DNA of 64,000 nucleotides from NCBI GenBank assembly GCA_910583755.1, contig CAJTZO010000009.1, positions 1-64,000 of the forward strand, written 5' to 3'. The stretch's first letter is position 1; the number at the start of each line of letters is the position of its first letter. Below the pieces are notes generated by a model. It had not been told where the DNA came from and did no database searches. It saw only the letters and a program-made list of their open reading frames with translations. The translations under genes and the position numbers were made by a program. Positions 40,353-48,640 of this stretch are shown here, in pieces. This DNA is from an uncultured Clostridia bacterium (GTDB lineage: Bacteria > Bacillota > Clostridia > Lachnospirales > Anaerotignaceae).

Positions 40353-42552
40353 AAAAGGTGTCTATCCAAATAGGCATCATAACAATCGCTTTAAACAAAT
40401 CCCCATCAATATTAATTTCAAAGCTACCATCTTGTATTTCAGAAAGACTTTTTGCAATCGACAAGCCCAAACCAGACCCCTCTGTTGTTCGAGAAACATC
40501 TCCTCTTACAAAACGGTCTGTTAACTGTTCTGGTGTAACATCAATGGAAGCAGCAGAAATATTTTTAATAATCAGTACCCCCATATCATCCATTTTAAAA
40601 ATATCTACATAAACGCGGGAATTTGGCATAGAATATTTAATTACATTAGAAATTAAATTTTCTAAAATTCTCCACATATGTCTGCCATCTGCATAAACAT
40701 TTGTTTCTTCTTCACAGTTAATTTTTATGGCTAAACCTGCTTTTTCTATTTTTTCCTCTAGTTCTCCTATTGCTTGTATCAAAAGCATTTTTAAATTAAT
40801 TTTTTCTTTTGTTACCGTTAAATTTCCACTGGAAGCCTTACTTGCTTCAATTAAATCTTCAATCAGCTGCTTTAAGCGATAGGATTTGTCATGAAGAACA
40901 TCAACAAATTCCTTTGCTTTTTCATTTTCCAGTTTTTCTTTCTTTAATAAATCAGCATATGTAATAATAGAAGTTAAAGGCGTTTTTAAATCATGGGATA
41001 CATTTGTAATCAATTCTGCCTTCATTCTTTCCCCTTTTACTGCTTCCTCCACCGCACTTTTAAAACCACTTTGAATATTTGCAACATCTTCTGCAAAATT
41101 TTTAAAAGAGGGTGATATTTTTTTTACATCCAATTCATAAGCTAAATTTCCTTTGGATATTTCTTTTGCTGAAATCATCACCTTTGTCAGAGAGCCTAAA
41201 GCCCTAGCACATAACACTGCTGCAATTCCATTAAACAAAAGAAGACACAAAATTAAAATAAGAGTAAACATAAAATTTCCACAAAACATTATCATAAGCA
41301 AAGCCGCTGTCATAATACAATTTCCTATACCATAGCCTACCAGCAAAAAAACAATCCAACCCCGAAAAGTTTTTCCACTAAATAAATAGCTTATCTTTTG
41401 TATTATCATGGCTACCATTGTATTGCTAAAAAAGCGCTTTCCTTTTATTTGTCTGGAAATACTTGTCATAAAACTTAACCATACGGTACTATACAGCACA
41501 AACAAAGCACCAAGCAACGTGGAAAAAATATAGGTCCACAAATAATAAGTGCTATTATATAACACAATACTATAAAGCATCAATAAAGCCATGCCAGCTA
41601 ACAAATTAAATATTAAAAATAACATAATATGAACATCATTATAAATTCTGTCCACTACCATATATTCTATTTCTCCACCACTTTCTTTTTGCCCTGCAAC
41701 ACGCATTAGGTATAATAAAGAAGCAAGAATAGAAATACAAGCCAAAATTCCTACTCCAATCAAAATTGGATAGCTTCTACGAACCACATAAAATTCCGCT
41801 TGTTCTGAATAAAAAGCATCCCCTGGCAAAAGTGGCTCCCGAATAGCAGCATAAAGTTTATAACCGCTTTTTTCTAAAATATCATTATGATATTCCATAT
41901 AATATCCTAGTTTATCAATGGAAAATCCACCTTCTAGGATAATGCTTCTTTCCATTTCTGAAATACCATCTTTCGAAATATTTCCAGCCACTTTTATACC
42001 ATTTTCATCTTCTACATAATAAAAAAAGTTTTCATAATCATTGATTTCTCTTTTCATACTACGATAGGATTCTAATTGATTTTGTATGTACATATTTCGA
42101 TATTGTGCTAGTCGTGTTTCTACTAACATTTTATATTCTTCAAAATTGGCCTTTAAGTTTTCTGGTATTTCATTTTTTATTATCAAACCATCATAAGTAT
42201 CATTGATTTCTGTACTTTGGGTAATGATACCATCTACTACATTATAATAATTTTTAAAACTCGTCAACAAATCTTCTCTAGAAATATTAGTACCTGCTTC
42301 TATACTTCTTTCATCTCCATAATAAATGGATACATATACAACATTACTCACTAATTTATTAAAACGTACTCTAAAATTTTCTGTTTCATAATAACTATTT
42401 GTACCAACAGCCTCATAATGCCAGTTTTGGCTGATATTTACAAAAACCATACTAGCAAGATATAATGCTAATACACCTACAAAATAAATAATTGCTGCAA
42501 AAATCTTTGTTCTAGTCAGATATTGTCTAGTTTTTTTCGATTTTGTAGCCAA
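40348..42552 (-). CDS. Membrane sensor histidine kinase
   Basis: The 734-residue sensor of a two-component system. The first helix is at about 18-40, followed by an extracytoplasmic region of about 220 residues, then helices near 262-283, 308-330, 338-362, 400-425 and 428-450. The phosphoacceptor His is in NVSHDLKTPL (about residue 520), the N-box in RILENLISNVIKYS and the G-box in GSGLGLSIAK. It starts at TTG (42552), overlapping the response regulator end by 26 bases. The many-helix middle is unusual for this class and its stimulus is unknown. Confidence 0.9.
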   Translation of the reverse strand: MATKSKKTRQYLTRTKIFAAIIYFVGVLALYLASMVFVNISQNWHYEAVGTNSYYETENFRVRFNKLVSNVVYVSIYYGDERSIEAGTNISREDLLTSFKNYYNVVDGIITQSTEINDTYDGLIIKNEIPENLKANFEEYKMLVETRLAQYRNMYIQNQLESYRSMKREINDYENFFYYVEDENGIKVAGNISKDGISEMERSIILEGGFSIDKLGYYMEYHNDILEKSGYKLYAAIREPLLPGDAFYSEQAEFYVVRRSYPILIGVGILACISILASLLYLMRVAGQKESGGEIEYMVVDRIYNDVHIMLFLIFNLLAGMALLMLYSIVLYNSTYYLWTYIFSTLLGALFVLYSTVWLSFMTSISRQIKGKRFFSNTMVAMIIQKISYLFSGKTFRGWIVFLLVGYGIGNCIMTAALLMIMFCGNFMFTLILILCLLLFNGIAAVLCARALGSLTKVMISAKEISKGNLAYELDVKKISPSFKNFAEDVANIQSGFKSAVEEAVKGERMKAELITNVSHDLKTPLTSIITYADLLKKEKLENEKAKEFVDVLHDKSYRLKQLIEDLIEASKASSGNLTVTKEKINLKMLLIQAIGELEEKIEKAGLAIKINCEEETNVYADGRHMWRILENLISNVIKYSMPNSRVYVDIFKMDDMGVLIIKNISAASIDVTPEQLTDRFVRGDVSRTTEGSGLGLSIAKSLSEIQDGSFEINIDGDLFKAIVMMPIWIDTFS

Positions 42553-43228
42553 TTCCCCACACCACCTTTAAATATCTTGGTTCTTTTGGATTGATTTCAA
42601 TTTTTTCTCTAATCCTTCGAATATGTACAGAAACAGTATTTTCTGGTGCAAAAGAAAGTTCTTTCCAAACACTTTCATAAATTTGGTCAATCGAATATAC
42701 TTTTCCAGCATTTTCCATCAAAAGTTGCAAAATACCATATTCTGTAGCAGTTAATTTTACTTTTTCTCCTTCGACTCGTACCTCTTTGGCATCTTTGTCT
42801 AACTCCAAGTCACCTATTTTGATGGTATTACTTTTTTCTGCAATACTTCCTAATGTGGTGTATCTTCTCATTTGACTTTTTACCCTCGCCAAAAGTTCTA
42901 ATGGATTAAATGGTTTTGTAATATAATCATCTGCTCCAAAATTTAAACCTAATATTTTGTCAGTATCTTCCGATTTTGCAGATAATATAATAATTGGTAT
43001 GTTCAGTCTTTCTCTAATTTTAATGGTTGCATTTAAACCGTCTAATTTTGGCATCATTACATCTAAAAGAATTAAATGGATTTCATTTTCCTCTAAAGCT
43101 TGTAATGCTTCTTCTCCATCATAGGCTTTGATAATATTATAATTTTCCTGTTTTAAATAAATTTCGATGGCGTCAACAATAGACTTTTCATCATCACATA
43201 CCAATATATTAAATTTTTCCATTTCCAT
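42527..43228 (-). CDS. OmpR-family response regulator
   Basis: A 233-residue DNA-binding response regulator. The receiver domain has the acidic pair in VCDDEKS, phosphoacceptor Asp56 in LLDVMMPKLDG and Lys104 in ITKPFNP. The C-terminal winged helix ends in VSVHIRRIREKIEINPKEPRYLKVVWGIGYKIE. The start at 43228 follows AGGAGGGGTTTCTTT. It is translationally coupled to the downstream kinase. Target genes are unknown. Confidence 0.95.
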   Translation of the reverse strand: MEMEKFNILVCDDEKSIVDAIEIYLKQENYNIIKAYDGEEALQALEENEIHLILLDVMMPKLDGLNATIKIRERLNIPIIILSAKSEDTDKILGLNFGADDYITKPFNPLELLARVKSQMRRYTTLGSIAEKSNTIKIGDLELDKDAKEVRVEGEKVKLTATEYGILQLLMENAGKVYSIDQIYESVWKELSFAPENTVSVHIRRIREKIEINPKEPRYLKVVWGIGYKIEKN

Positions 43229-43348
43229 AAAGAAACCCCTCCTAAAATCTTTGTTGTTTTTCACCTTCTTATAACAATATTAAAACACCCTACGCTTATA
43301 ATAGCAATATAAAATTACAAATTATAATATAGTTGTCTTAAAAAATTC

Positions 43349-43519
43349 TTACAATTCTGCTTTCTCTAATTTTACTTCTGGATTGTCAGTACAACCCATT
43401 AAATAGTCAACAAGATAATCTGCGATATGGGCAAGGCTAATACAAGATAATTGCTTACCTTTGCTAAATTCTGAAATAGCATTAATATTCATGTCGCAGT
43501 CAGTAAGGATATTTTTCAT
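43349..43519 (-). pseudogene. Remnant of a phage-type Cro/CI (XRE) repressor
   Basis: A 56-codon open frame from ATG (43519) to TAA. Its second half, NAISEFSKGKQLSCISLAHIADYL then VDYLMGCTDNPE, resembles the C-terminal part of phage XRE repressors (pattern ISxWxKGKxxSxxxLxxIADYLxVSxDYLLGxTDNP). The first HTH helices are missing, and two to three residues are deleted before VDYL. It lies upstream of the two-component genes and looks like a decayed fragment. Confidence 0.55.
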
Positions 43520-43546
43520 TATTATTTTTTTATTCCTTTTTCCATT

Positions 43547-43813
43547 ACTTTAGAAAGAGCGGTACAAACGCCAAAAGAGGCAGTTGACAAAGCAAAAGAA
43601 GCAGCGAAAACAGAAACACAAATAAAGGAAGAAGGTACAAAAGAAATGATTTACAATTATATGGATGACAATATGCTGAATTGGGCAAAGTCAACTGTAC
43701 AAAAATGGATAGATAAAGTGGCATTAAAAGGCAATGAAAAAGGGGAACTGTTGTTGACAGGTATGATATTAAGGCTATTCAGGTATGATATTAAGGCTAT
43801 TTTTGATACATAA
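43547..43813 (+). pseudogene. Start-less coding remnant of unknown origin
   Basis: An open plus-strand frame encodes an alanine/lysine-rich helix (TPKEAVDKAKEAAKTETQIKEE) and then MIYNYMDDNMLNWAKSTVQKWIDKVALKGNEKGELLLTG before a TAA. There is no start codon or ribosome binding site at its left edge. A 22-bp tandem duplication disrupts its 3' end. The composition resembles small phage or mobile-element proteins, but I do not recognise the family. Confidence 0.4.
43758..43801. repeat. 22-bp tandem duplication
   Basis: The unit CAGGTATGATATTAAGGCTATT occurs twice in direct succession (43758-43779 and 43780-43801) with no mismatch. As 22 is not a multiple of three, it shifts the frame of the coding remnant it lies in. 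The identity of the copies suggests a recent event. Confidence 0.9.
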
Positions 43814-43827
43814 TAGAATGAGGGTTT

Positions 43828-43944
43828 ATGATAAGTAAAAAGTATGATGTTGCAGCCATGCAGTTCTACGTGGATATGGAAAAGGCTCTTTTAGAGGATG
43901 AAGATACTGTAAAAAATAAGCTAGAAAATATTGTGAAACATTAA
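43828..43944 (+). CDS. Small hypothetical protein in the remnant region
   Basis: A 38-codon frame (MISKKYDVAAMQFYVDMEKA and on to NKLENIVKH) preceded by GAGGGTTT. It could be a complete tiny protein, or the tail of a gene of which the 43547-43813 frame was the front. Its amphipathic, charged composition is protein-like. The remaining 43945-44227 is AT-rich with no recognisable gene. Confidence 0.35.
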   Translation: MISKKYDVAAMQFYVDMEKALLEDEDTVKNKLENIVKH

Positions 43945-44227
43945 AAAGAAAGGAGGTAGCACTCCCTTTTGTTTTAGAAAAACACCCTACAACTTTTATT
44001 TTTTGTCCCACTTTTTTTAAAAAAACAACACAAAAATGGGATAAATTTAAAAAAATATTTTCTAAAAACCTTGTAAAATATGCACTTTGCAGTATTTTGA
44101 CGAAATAATAGAAAATTATTCATATTTTGTTTACAAATATTACATATGCAATTCATATTTTTCTTTTATAGTATATACATACCCAATAAACATAGCAAAA
44201 TTACATGACACTTCCCTAAAGAAAAAA

Positions 44228-44246
44228 GAGCCTGCCCCTCAGGTTC
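44228..44246. terminator. Terminator after the CDF gene
   Basis: GAGCCTG (44228-44234) pairs with CAGGTTC (44240-44246) with one wobble, flanked by AAAAAA on one side and TTTTTT on the other. It lies 16 bases beyond the cation efflux gene stop, and can act on both strands. Confidence 0.8.
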
Positions 44247-44262
44247 TTTTTTCTTTTATCCT

Positions 44263-45420
44263 TTACATAGATATATGGTCTATAGTAATAGTTGCAATAT
44301 AATTTGAACCTAATTGTTCCACTTTATCTTTTATTTGTTGAACCATTTCTTCATCTGTTTTTTGATAATGAAAAGGGATTGCTACATCGAAAAATAATTT
44401 TATTTCTCCTATACTTTTTATAACTCTAAAATCATGTATTTTTAAAGAAGGGTCTATAGTTTCTACAATATATTTTGTTTGATGGTATAATTGTTTTGTT
44501 TGTTTATCCTCTGTATCAATAGGGTCCATATGTATGACCACATCACATAAGAATTTTTGTTTTATATCCCTTTCAATGGTGTCTATCACATCATGTATTT
44601 TTAAGATATCACCATATGCTGATACTTCTGCATGGAGGGAAATAAGTTTTTTTTCTGCACCATAGCTATGCACTATAAGGTCATGTACCCCTAAGATTCC
44701 TTTATAAGAAAGGACTTCTTTTTTTATTTCTTTGACAAAATCAGAAGGTGGTGCAGAACCAAGCAAAGGATTTAATGTTTCCTTTGCGGTTGTAATACCT
44801 GTATATAAGATAAATAATGCTACCAGAATCCCCATATATCCATCAATATTCACATCAAAAAAATGTGTTATAAGCATTCCAAAAATAACAGCAGAAGTTG
44901 CTACAACATCACTCAAGCTATCCATTGCAGCAGCCTGCAATGTTTGAGAATCAATTAATTTTCCTATTTTTTTATTAAAAAAACACATCCATAGTTTTAG
45001 AACTATGGAAAACAGCATAATGATAAAAGATAACATATGAAATGTCATTTGCTGAGGAGAAATAATTTTTTCAAAAGAGGCTTTAAAAAGTTCGATTCCC
45101 ATTAATATAATAATCAGAGAGACTACAAACCCTGATACATATTCATATCTACCGTGACCAAAAGGATGTTCCTTGTCTGGAGGCATATCTGCCAATTTAA
45201 AACCCATCAATGTTGCAATAGAGGAACCCGCATCAGATAAATTGTTTAAGGCATCTGCCATAATAGATACGGAAGAAGTAAGAATACCTGCAAATAATTT
45301 TGATATAAATAAGAGGATATTGCAAAAGATACCCACATATCCACTTACAATGCCATATTTTTTTCTATCTTCTGCAGGATTACTAGGTTTTATTAAATGC
45401 TTTATAATAAAATTTATCAC
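44263..45420 (-). CDS. Cation diffusion facilitator metal exporter
   Basis: A 385-residue CDF-family divalent metal/proton antiporter. The membrane domain shows the metal-site motifs DALNNLSD (TM2) and AAMDSLSD (TM5), and HPFGHGRYEYVSG between TM2 and TM3. The cytoplasmic tail has a metallochaperone-like fold (LISLHAEV, DVVIHMDP). The likely substrates are zinc, manganese or iron. The start at GTG 45420 follows AGGAGGGAGTAT; the frame is open further upstream without a site. A 10-bp inverted repeat at 45456-45484 may be its operator. Confidence 0.92.
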   Translation of the reverse strand: MINFIIKHLIKPSNPAEDRKKYGIVSGYVGIFCNILLFISKLFAGILTSSVSIMADALNNLSDAGSSIATLMGFKLADMPPDKEHPFGHGRYEYVSGFVVSLIIILMGIELFKASFEKIISPQQMTFHMLSFIIMLFSIVLKLWMCFFNKKIGKLIDSQTLQAAAMDSLSDVVATSAVIFGMLITHFFDVNIDGYMGILVALFILYTGITTAKETLNPLLGSAPPSDFVKEIKKEVLSYKGILGVHDLIVHSYGAEKKLISLHAEVSAYGDILKIHDVIDTIERDIKQKFLCDVVIHMDPIDTEDKQTKQLYHQTKYIVETIDPSLKIHDFRVIKSIGEIKLFFDVAIPFHYQKTDEEMVQQIKDKVEQLGSNYIATITIDHISM

Positions 45421-45455
45421 ATACTCCCTCCTTTTTACCCTTCCTTTCAATAAGC

Positions 45456-45484
45456 GCTAAACGTTTACTAACCGAACGTTTAGC
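45456..45484 (-). promoter_or_regulatory. Inverted repeat upstream of the CDF gene, possible operator
   Basis: Perfect 10-bp arms GCTAAACGTT (45456-45465) and AACGTTTAGC (45475-45484) with a 9-nt spacer lie 36 bases upstream of the start codon. The AACGTT-type half-sites and spacing resemble operators of TetR-like or metal-responsive repressors. No cognate regulator is adjacent. It lacks a T-run, so it is not a terminator. Confidence 0.6.
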
Positions 45485-45524
45485 ACTTTAACCAATCTTT
45501 TTACATTTCCTATGATTTATTTGA

Positions 45525-45785
45525 TAAAAGATATTAATTTTTCTCAGTCTGTCAATAAAGTCTTTTTTTGTGGGTTTCACCCACACCCACCAACTTTTTT
45601 TTAAAAAAAGTTGGACAAAAAACTTTATTAGAAAAACTAGCATTTTTCCTGATAAAATCAATCTTTTTAGCGAAACGTTAGTTTCGCATTAAAGTTCTTT
45701 GATTCTTTCTTCCAAGAAAGAATTGGGAGTTTGAGGGCTAGCCCTCAAGGTTTTTTGACAAGCTGAAAAAAATATTAATTTTTCT
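45525..45785. mobile_element. Complete copy of the dispersed hairpin element with flanking duplications
   Basis: The 221-bp element (45545-45765) begins CAGTCTGTCAATAAAG and ends TTTTTTGACAAGCTG; the ends are inverted repeats matching at 12 of 15 positions. Inside are hairpins GTGGGTTTCACCCAC, CCAACTTTTTTTTAAAAAAAGTTGG (imperfect), GCGAAACGTTAGTTTCGC, TTCTTTCTTCCAAGAAAGAA and TTGAGGGCTAGCCCTCAA. The 20 bp on each side (45525-45544 and 45766-45785) are direct repeats matching at 18 of 20. No coding capacity. It lies 50 bases past the DUF2156 gene stop. Confidence 0.85.
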
Positions 45786-45835
45786 ATAAAGTTCTTTCTC
45801 TTTCTTTTTTTCACAAAAAAGTTTGAAATAAAATT

Positions 45836-46789
45836 TTATCCCCATAATCCTTTTTCGTTTGACAAGTCTCTTAAACTTACAAGATATTTTTCTATCATTT
45901 TAACAGGTTGATAAGAACGTTTTGCTTTTCGCATTCCTTCCAGCCCCATATCTTCCTCTCTATTAATATACTTAACATTTTGACATTCATGTAGGATATA
46001 TTGCTGATTTATCATAGGATAGGCTCCATCTATTTCTGTTTTTGCTTTTTCAATGTGTATCAACTGCATATCTTTGGATAGTCTTTCTCCTAAGGTAAAG
46101 GCAACCAATTCATTTTTTACAAAAAGACAGCCCCCTGTTAAGCCTAATGCTTTTCTATGATGCAAAGCTAACATAACAGATGTTTTTTCATCTAATAAAT
46201 TTCCTGTTTTTTGGTCACTCCAGCCTTCATATAAAGCAATACAATCTTTTATCATACTATCATCTAATACAACATATTCATAGTCTGTATAGTTTGACAT
46301 AAATTTATTGATATGATTTCTTTTTCCATGTAATTTTTTTCCTTTTAAGGTTGCAAGACTTTCTCTATCATAAACATAATCCCATGCGATGTCTGTTGGC
46401 TGTATAACAAGTTCTGGACAACATTTTTCAATTTTTTCTTTAAAAGGTACCCAGACAGAACGAAGGGTAGGCTCTACTCCTAACTTTTTCATATAATTAA
46501 TTGCGGTATATACTGCCTCTCTATAATTTACAGTAGCATTAAATTTTGGAATAGGTGCCCAGAAATGGGTAGGAACATGTTCAAAGTCCAATTTAATATA
46601 TAATACATTGTCCAATTCTGCATATTCCATTTTTCCATTTGCGCCCCATATAAATAGGTTTGCAAAGGATAAATCAGAACAACCTAAATTCCAAGGTTTT
46701 GTGTAACTTTCAATAAGTTCTTTTGAAGATAAACCAATTGGCTTAAACTTTAATTTTGTTTTATTTATGGGTTTCAATGTTAATTCCAT
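45836..46789 (-). CDS. DUF2156 (phosphatidylglycerol lysyltransferase-like) protein
   Basis: A 317-residue protein built of two GNAT-like folds, related to the catalytic domain of MprF but without its membrane flippase part. Visible blocks are YTKPWNLGCSDLSFANLFIW at the N-terminus, KGKKLHGKRNHINKF in the middle, and the C-terminal YPMINQQYILHECQNVKYINREEDMGLEGMRKAKRSY, typical of the soluble clostridial subfamily. Substrate unknown; aminoacyl-tRNA-dependent transfer is possible. AGGAGGACAATT sets the ATG at 46789. It lies 17 bases after the GNAT gene. Confidence 0.88.
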   Translation of the reverse strand: MELTLKPINKTKLKFKPIGLSSKELIESYTKPWNLGCSDLSFANLFIWGANGKMEYAELDNVLYIKLDFEHVPTHFWAPIPKFNATVNYREAVYTAINYMKKLGVEPTLRSVWVPFKEKIEKCCPELVIQPTDIAWDYVYDRESLATLKGKKLHGKRNHINKFMSNYTDYEYVVLDDSMIKDCIALYEGWSDQKTGNLLDEKTSVMLALHHRKALGLTGGCLFVKNELVAFTLGERLSKDMQLIHIEKAKTEIDGAYPMINQQYILHECQNVKYINREEDMGLEGMRKAKRSYQPVKMIEKYLVSLRDLSNEKGLWG

Positions 46790-46806
46790 AATTGTCCTCC
46801 TAATAT

Positions 46807-47895
46807 TCAATACTCATCTATAATGTAGCATTTTTGTTTTGGATAGTAATGTTCTATTTCTTGTATCTGTTCTTTTCTTTGTATAGAACCTTTTTTTTGT
46901 AGTTCTGACAAAGAATGATAACCTAATAAAAATTGTGTTGCTTCTCCTGCACTTAATGTAATGTCAGGTGCTTTTGTACTTGGTGTACCATCCAAATCAA
47001 AAATGCCATTGTTTTGTGAAATGATAGTATCTTTTATTGCAATCGTGTATCCCTGTTTTTGTCCTAAAATGGATAAAAGTTGTTGGACATTTAATACACC
47101 AGCAACCCCTTTTTCTATCTTTTTTTGTTGAAAGGAATGGATGCAAACATCTTCTGGCAATTTTACAGATAAATGTTTATCCACGCCATAACAGCAGATG
47201 CCTTCTACTAATTTTTGATAAATATTGTCATTTTCTGCAACAGTTTCTACTGCTTGTATCCTATCTTCCATATGGTAGAAAACAGAATACCCTTTGATAT
47301 TTTTTTTATCTTGATAAACAATAATGGTAGCACCATCTGCTTGATAGTCCTCTATCTTTAATAAAAAGTCTGCCATTGTTCTGCTGATACAACCACTGTA
47401 ATTTTGACTAAATTTATCATAACAGGAATATAGCATATGAAAATTTTGTGTCATTTCTTGTATACATTCGCTTTTTTTTATGGCTGGAATGTTATCAGAT
47501 GTAATATATTGACAGCTATTTACTGCAATGTGTCCAAAAGAATCATAACTATGCAATACTGCTGGTGTGTGTACTGCTAAAACAAAGCCTTTTTCTCGTA
47601 ACATTTTCATAGTTTCAGAAAATAATTCTGTCATAAGACCTTGCCGCCGATATTCTTTGTCTGTACAGACGCCACATAACATAACACCTTTTACTGCTTT
47701 TCCCCGTACCCATATATGCAAGGGGTAAGCCTGCATACAACAAACAATTTTATTATCTCTTTTGATGTATGTTGAAAAATCAGGCAAAAAGCGTTTTTCA
47801 AATAACCATTTTGTAAAAACTTCACTATCTTCAAAACATCTATGCCATAAATCTGCAAATGCTTCTTTTTGTTCCAATGTTGCAACTTCAACCAT
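46807..47895 (-). CDS. Eis-like GNAT N-acetyltransferase
   Basis: A 362-residue acetyltransferase of the Eis type: an N-terminal GNAT fold with the acetyl-CoA loop CTDKEYRRQGLMTELF, a second degenerate GNAT fold, and a C-terminal SCP2-like domain (around GVLNVQQLLSILGQKQGYTIAIKD). The substrate is unknown, although Eis homologues acetylate amines such as aminoglycosides or lysines. It is the first gene of a two-gene operon with the DUF2156 protein, behind a good promoter at 47926-47954. Confidence 0.88.
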   Translation of the reverse strand: MVEVATLEQKEAFADLWHRCFEDSEVFTKWLFEKRFLPDFSTYIKRDNKIVCCMQAYPLHIWVRGKAVKGVMLCGVCTDKEYRRQGLMTELFSETMKMLREKGFVLAVHTPAVLHSYDSFGHIAVNSCQYITSDNIPAIKKSECIQEMTQNFHMLYSCYDKFSQNYSGCISRTMADFLLKIEDYQADGATIIVYQDKKNIKGYSVFYHMEDRIQAVETVAENDNIYQKLVEGICCYGVDKHLSVKLPEDVCIHSFQQKKIEKGVAGVLNVQQLLSILGQKQGYTIAIKDTIISQNNGIFDLDGTPSTKAPDITLSAGEATQFLLGYHSLSELQKKGSIQRKEQIQEIEHYYPKQKCYIIDEY

Positions 47896-47925
47896 AGTCT
47901 CACCACATTTCTTTTAATCTGCTAC

Positions 47926-47954
47926 ATTGTATTACAAAAGATAAAAAAAGTCAA
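47926..47954 (-). promoter_or_regulatory. Promoter of the GNAT-DUF2156 operon
   Basis: The minus strand reads TTGACT (47949-47954), a 17-nt spacer and TACAAT (47926-47931), about 30 bases upstream of the GNAT start. Confidence 0.8.
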
Positions 47955-47977
47955 ATAATAATTATTATTAAAACATA

Positions 47978-48538
47978 TCAGACATTGTTTTTTATTCTTT
48001 TTATGATTTTTTGATAAATAGGTATCATTTTTTCTTCTTTACAATATTTACAAAGCTCTGAAATGGGTATCCATGCTACAGCTTCTGTTTCTTCTTTATT
48101 TAGAATTAATTTACTTTTTTCTGATGCAATAAAACAATAAGTAACATTAAAATGAAGGTGAGGGCAAACATATTCTTTGTTTTTATAATGTCCTTCTACT
48201 GTTAAAATATCGAGGGAAATAATATTTCCGCAAGGTTTTAATTCTGAAACGCCTGTTTCTTCTTGTGCTTCTCTCAGCGCTGTTTTTTGTAAATCTGTTT
48301 CACCATCGGCATGTCCACCAACCCATGACCATGATTGATAAATTTTATGATAAATCATTAATAGTTTGTCCTTATTTTCATTTAATATCATGGCGGAAGC
48401 TGTCATATGAAATAACATACTGTTTCGATAGGAAATTGTATCATAAAACATTACAATATGTTGTAACATGATTTCCTTTTGTTTTTTTTCTTCTTCACTC
48501 TGTGGTTTATATAGTTTGATTTCTTCTAAAAAATTCAT
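47978..48538 (-). CDS. Nudix hydrolase
   Basis: A 186-residue pyrophosphohydrolase. The Nudix box (pattern G-x5-E-x7-R-E-x2-E-E-x-G) occupies residues 75-97, with REAQEETGV at its end, so all metal-binding Glu residues are present. A helical N-terminal extension of about 40 residues precedes the fold. The specific substrate cannot be predicted. It lies near mutY, but with about 100 nt between and separate ribosome binding sites. Confidence 0.92.
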   Translation of the reverse strand: MNFLEEIKLYKPQSEEEKKQKEIMLQHIVMFYDTISYRNSMLFHMTASAMILNENKDKLLMIYHKIYQSWSWVGGHADGETDLQKTALREAQEETGVSELKPCGNIISLDILTVEGHYKNKEYVCPHLHFNVTYCFIASEKSKLILNKEETEAVAWIPISELCKYCKEEKMIPIYQKIIKRIKNNV

Positions 48539-48640
48539 TGTTTCCTCCCCAATTTTAAGATTCTTTTATTTTGTAAATAAATGATTTTTTATCCAGTTAC
48601 ATTCTGTTATCTTTGATTTATAAGCCTTATTTCTGTTTTG

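Noticed and set aside
43349..43519. Functional XRE regulator of the adjacent two-component system
   Set aside because: The recognition helices are missing and the core motif has a deletion, so a remnant is the better reading.
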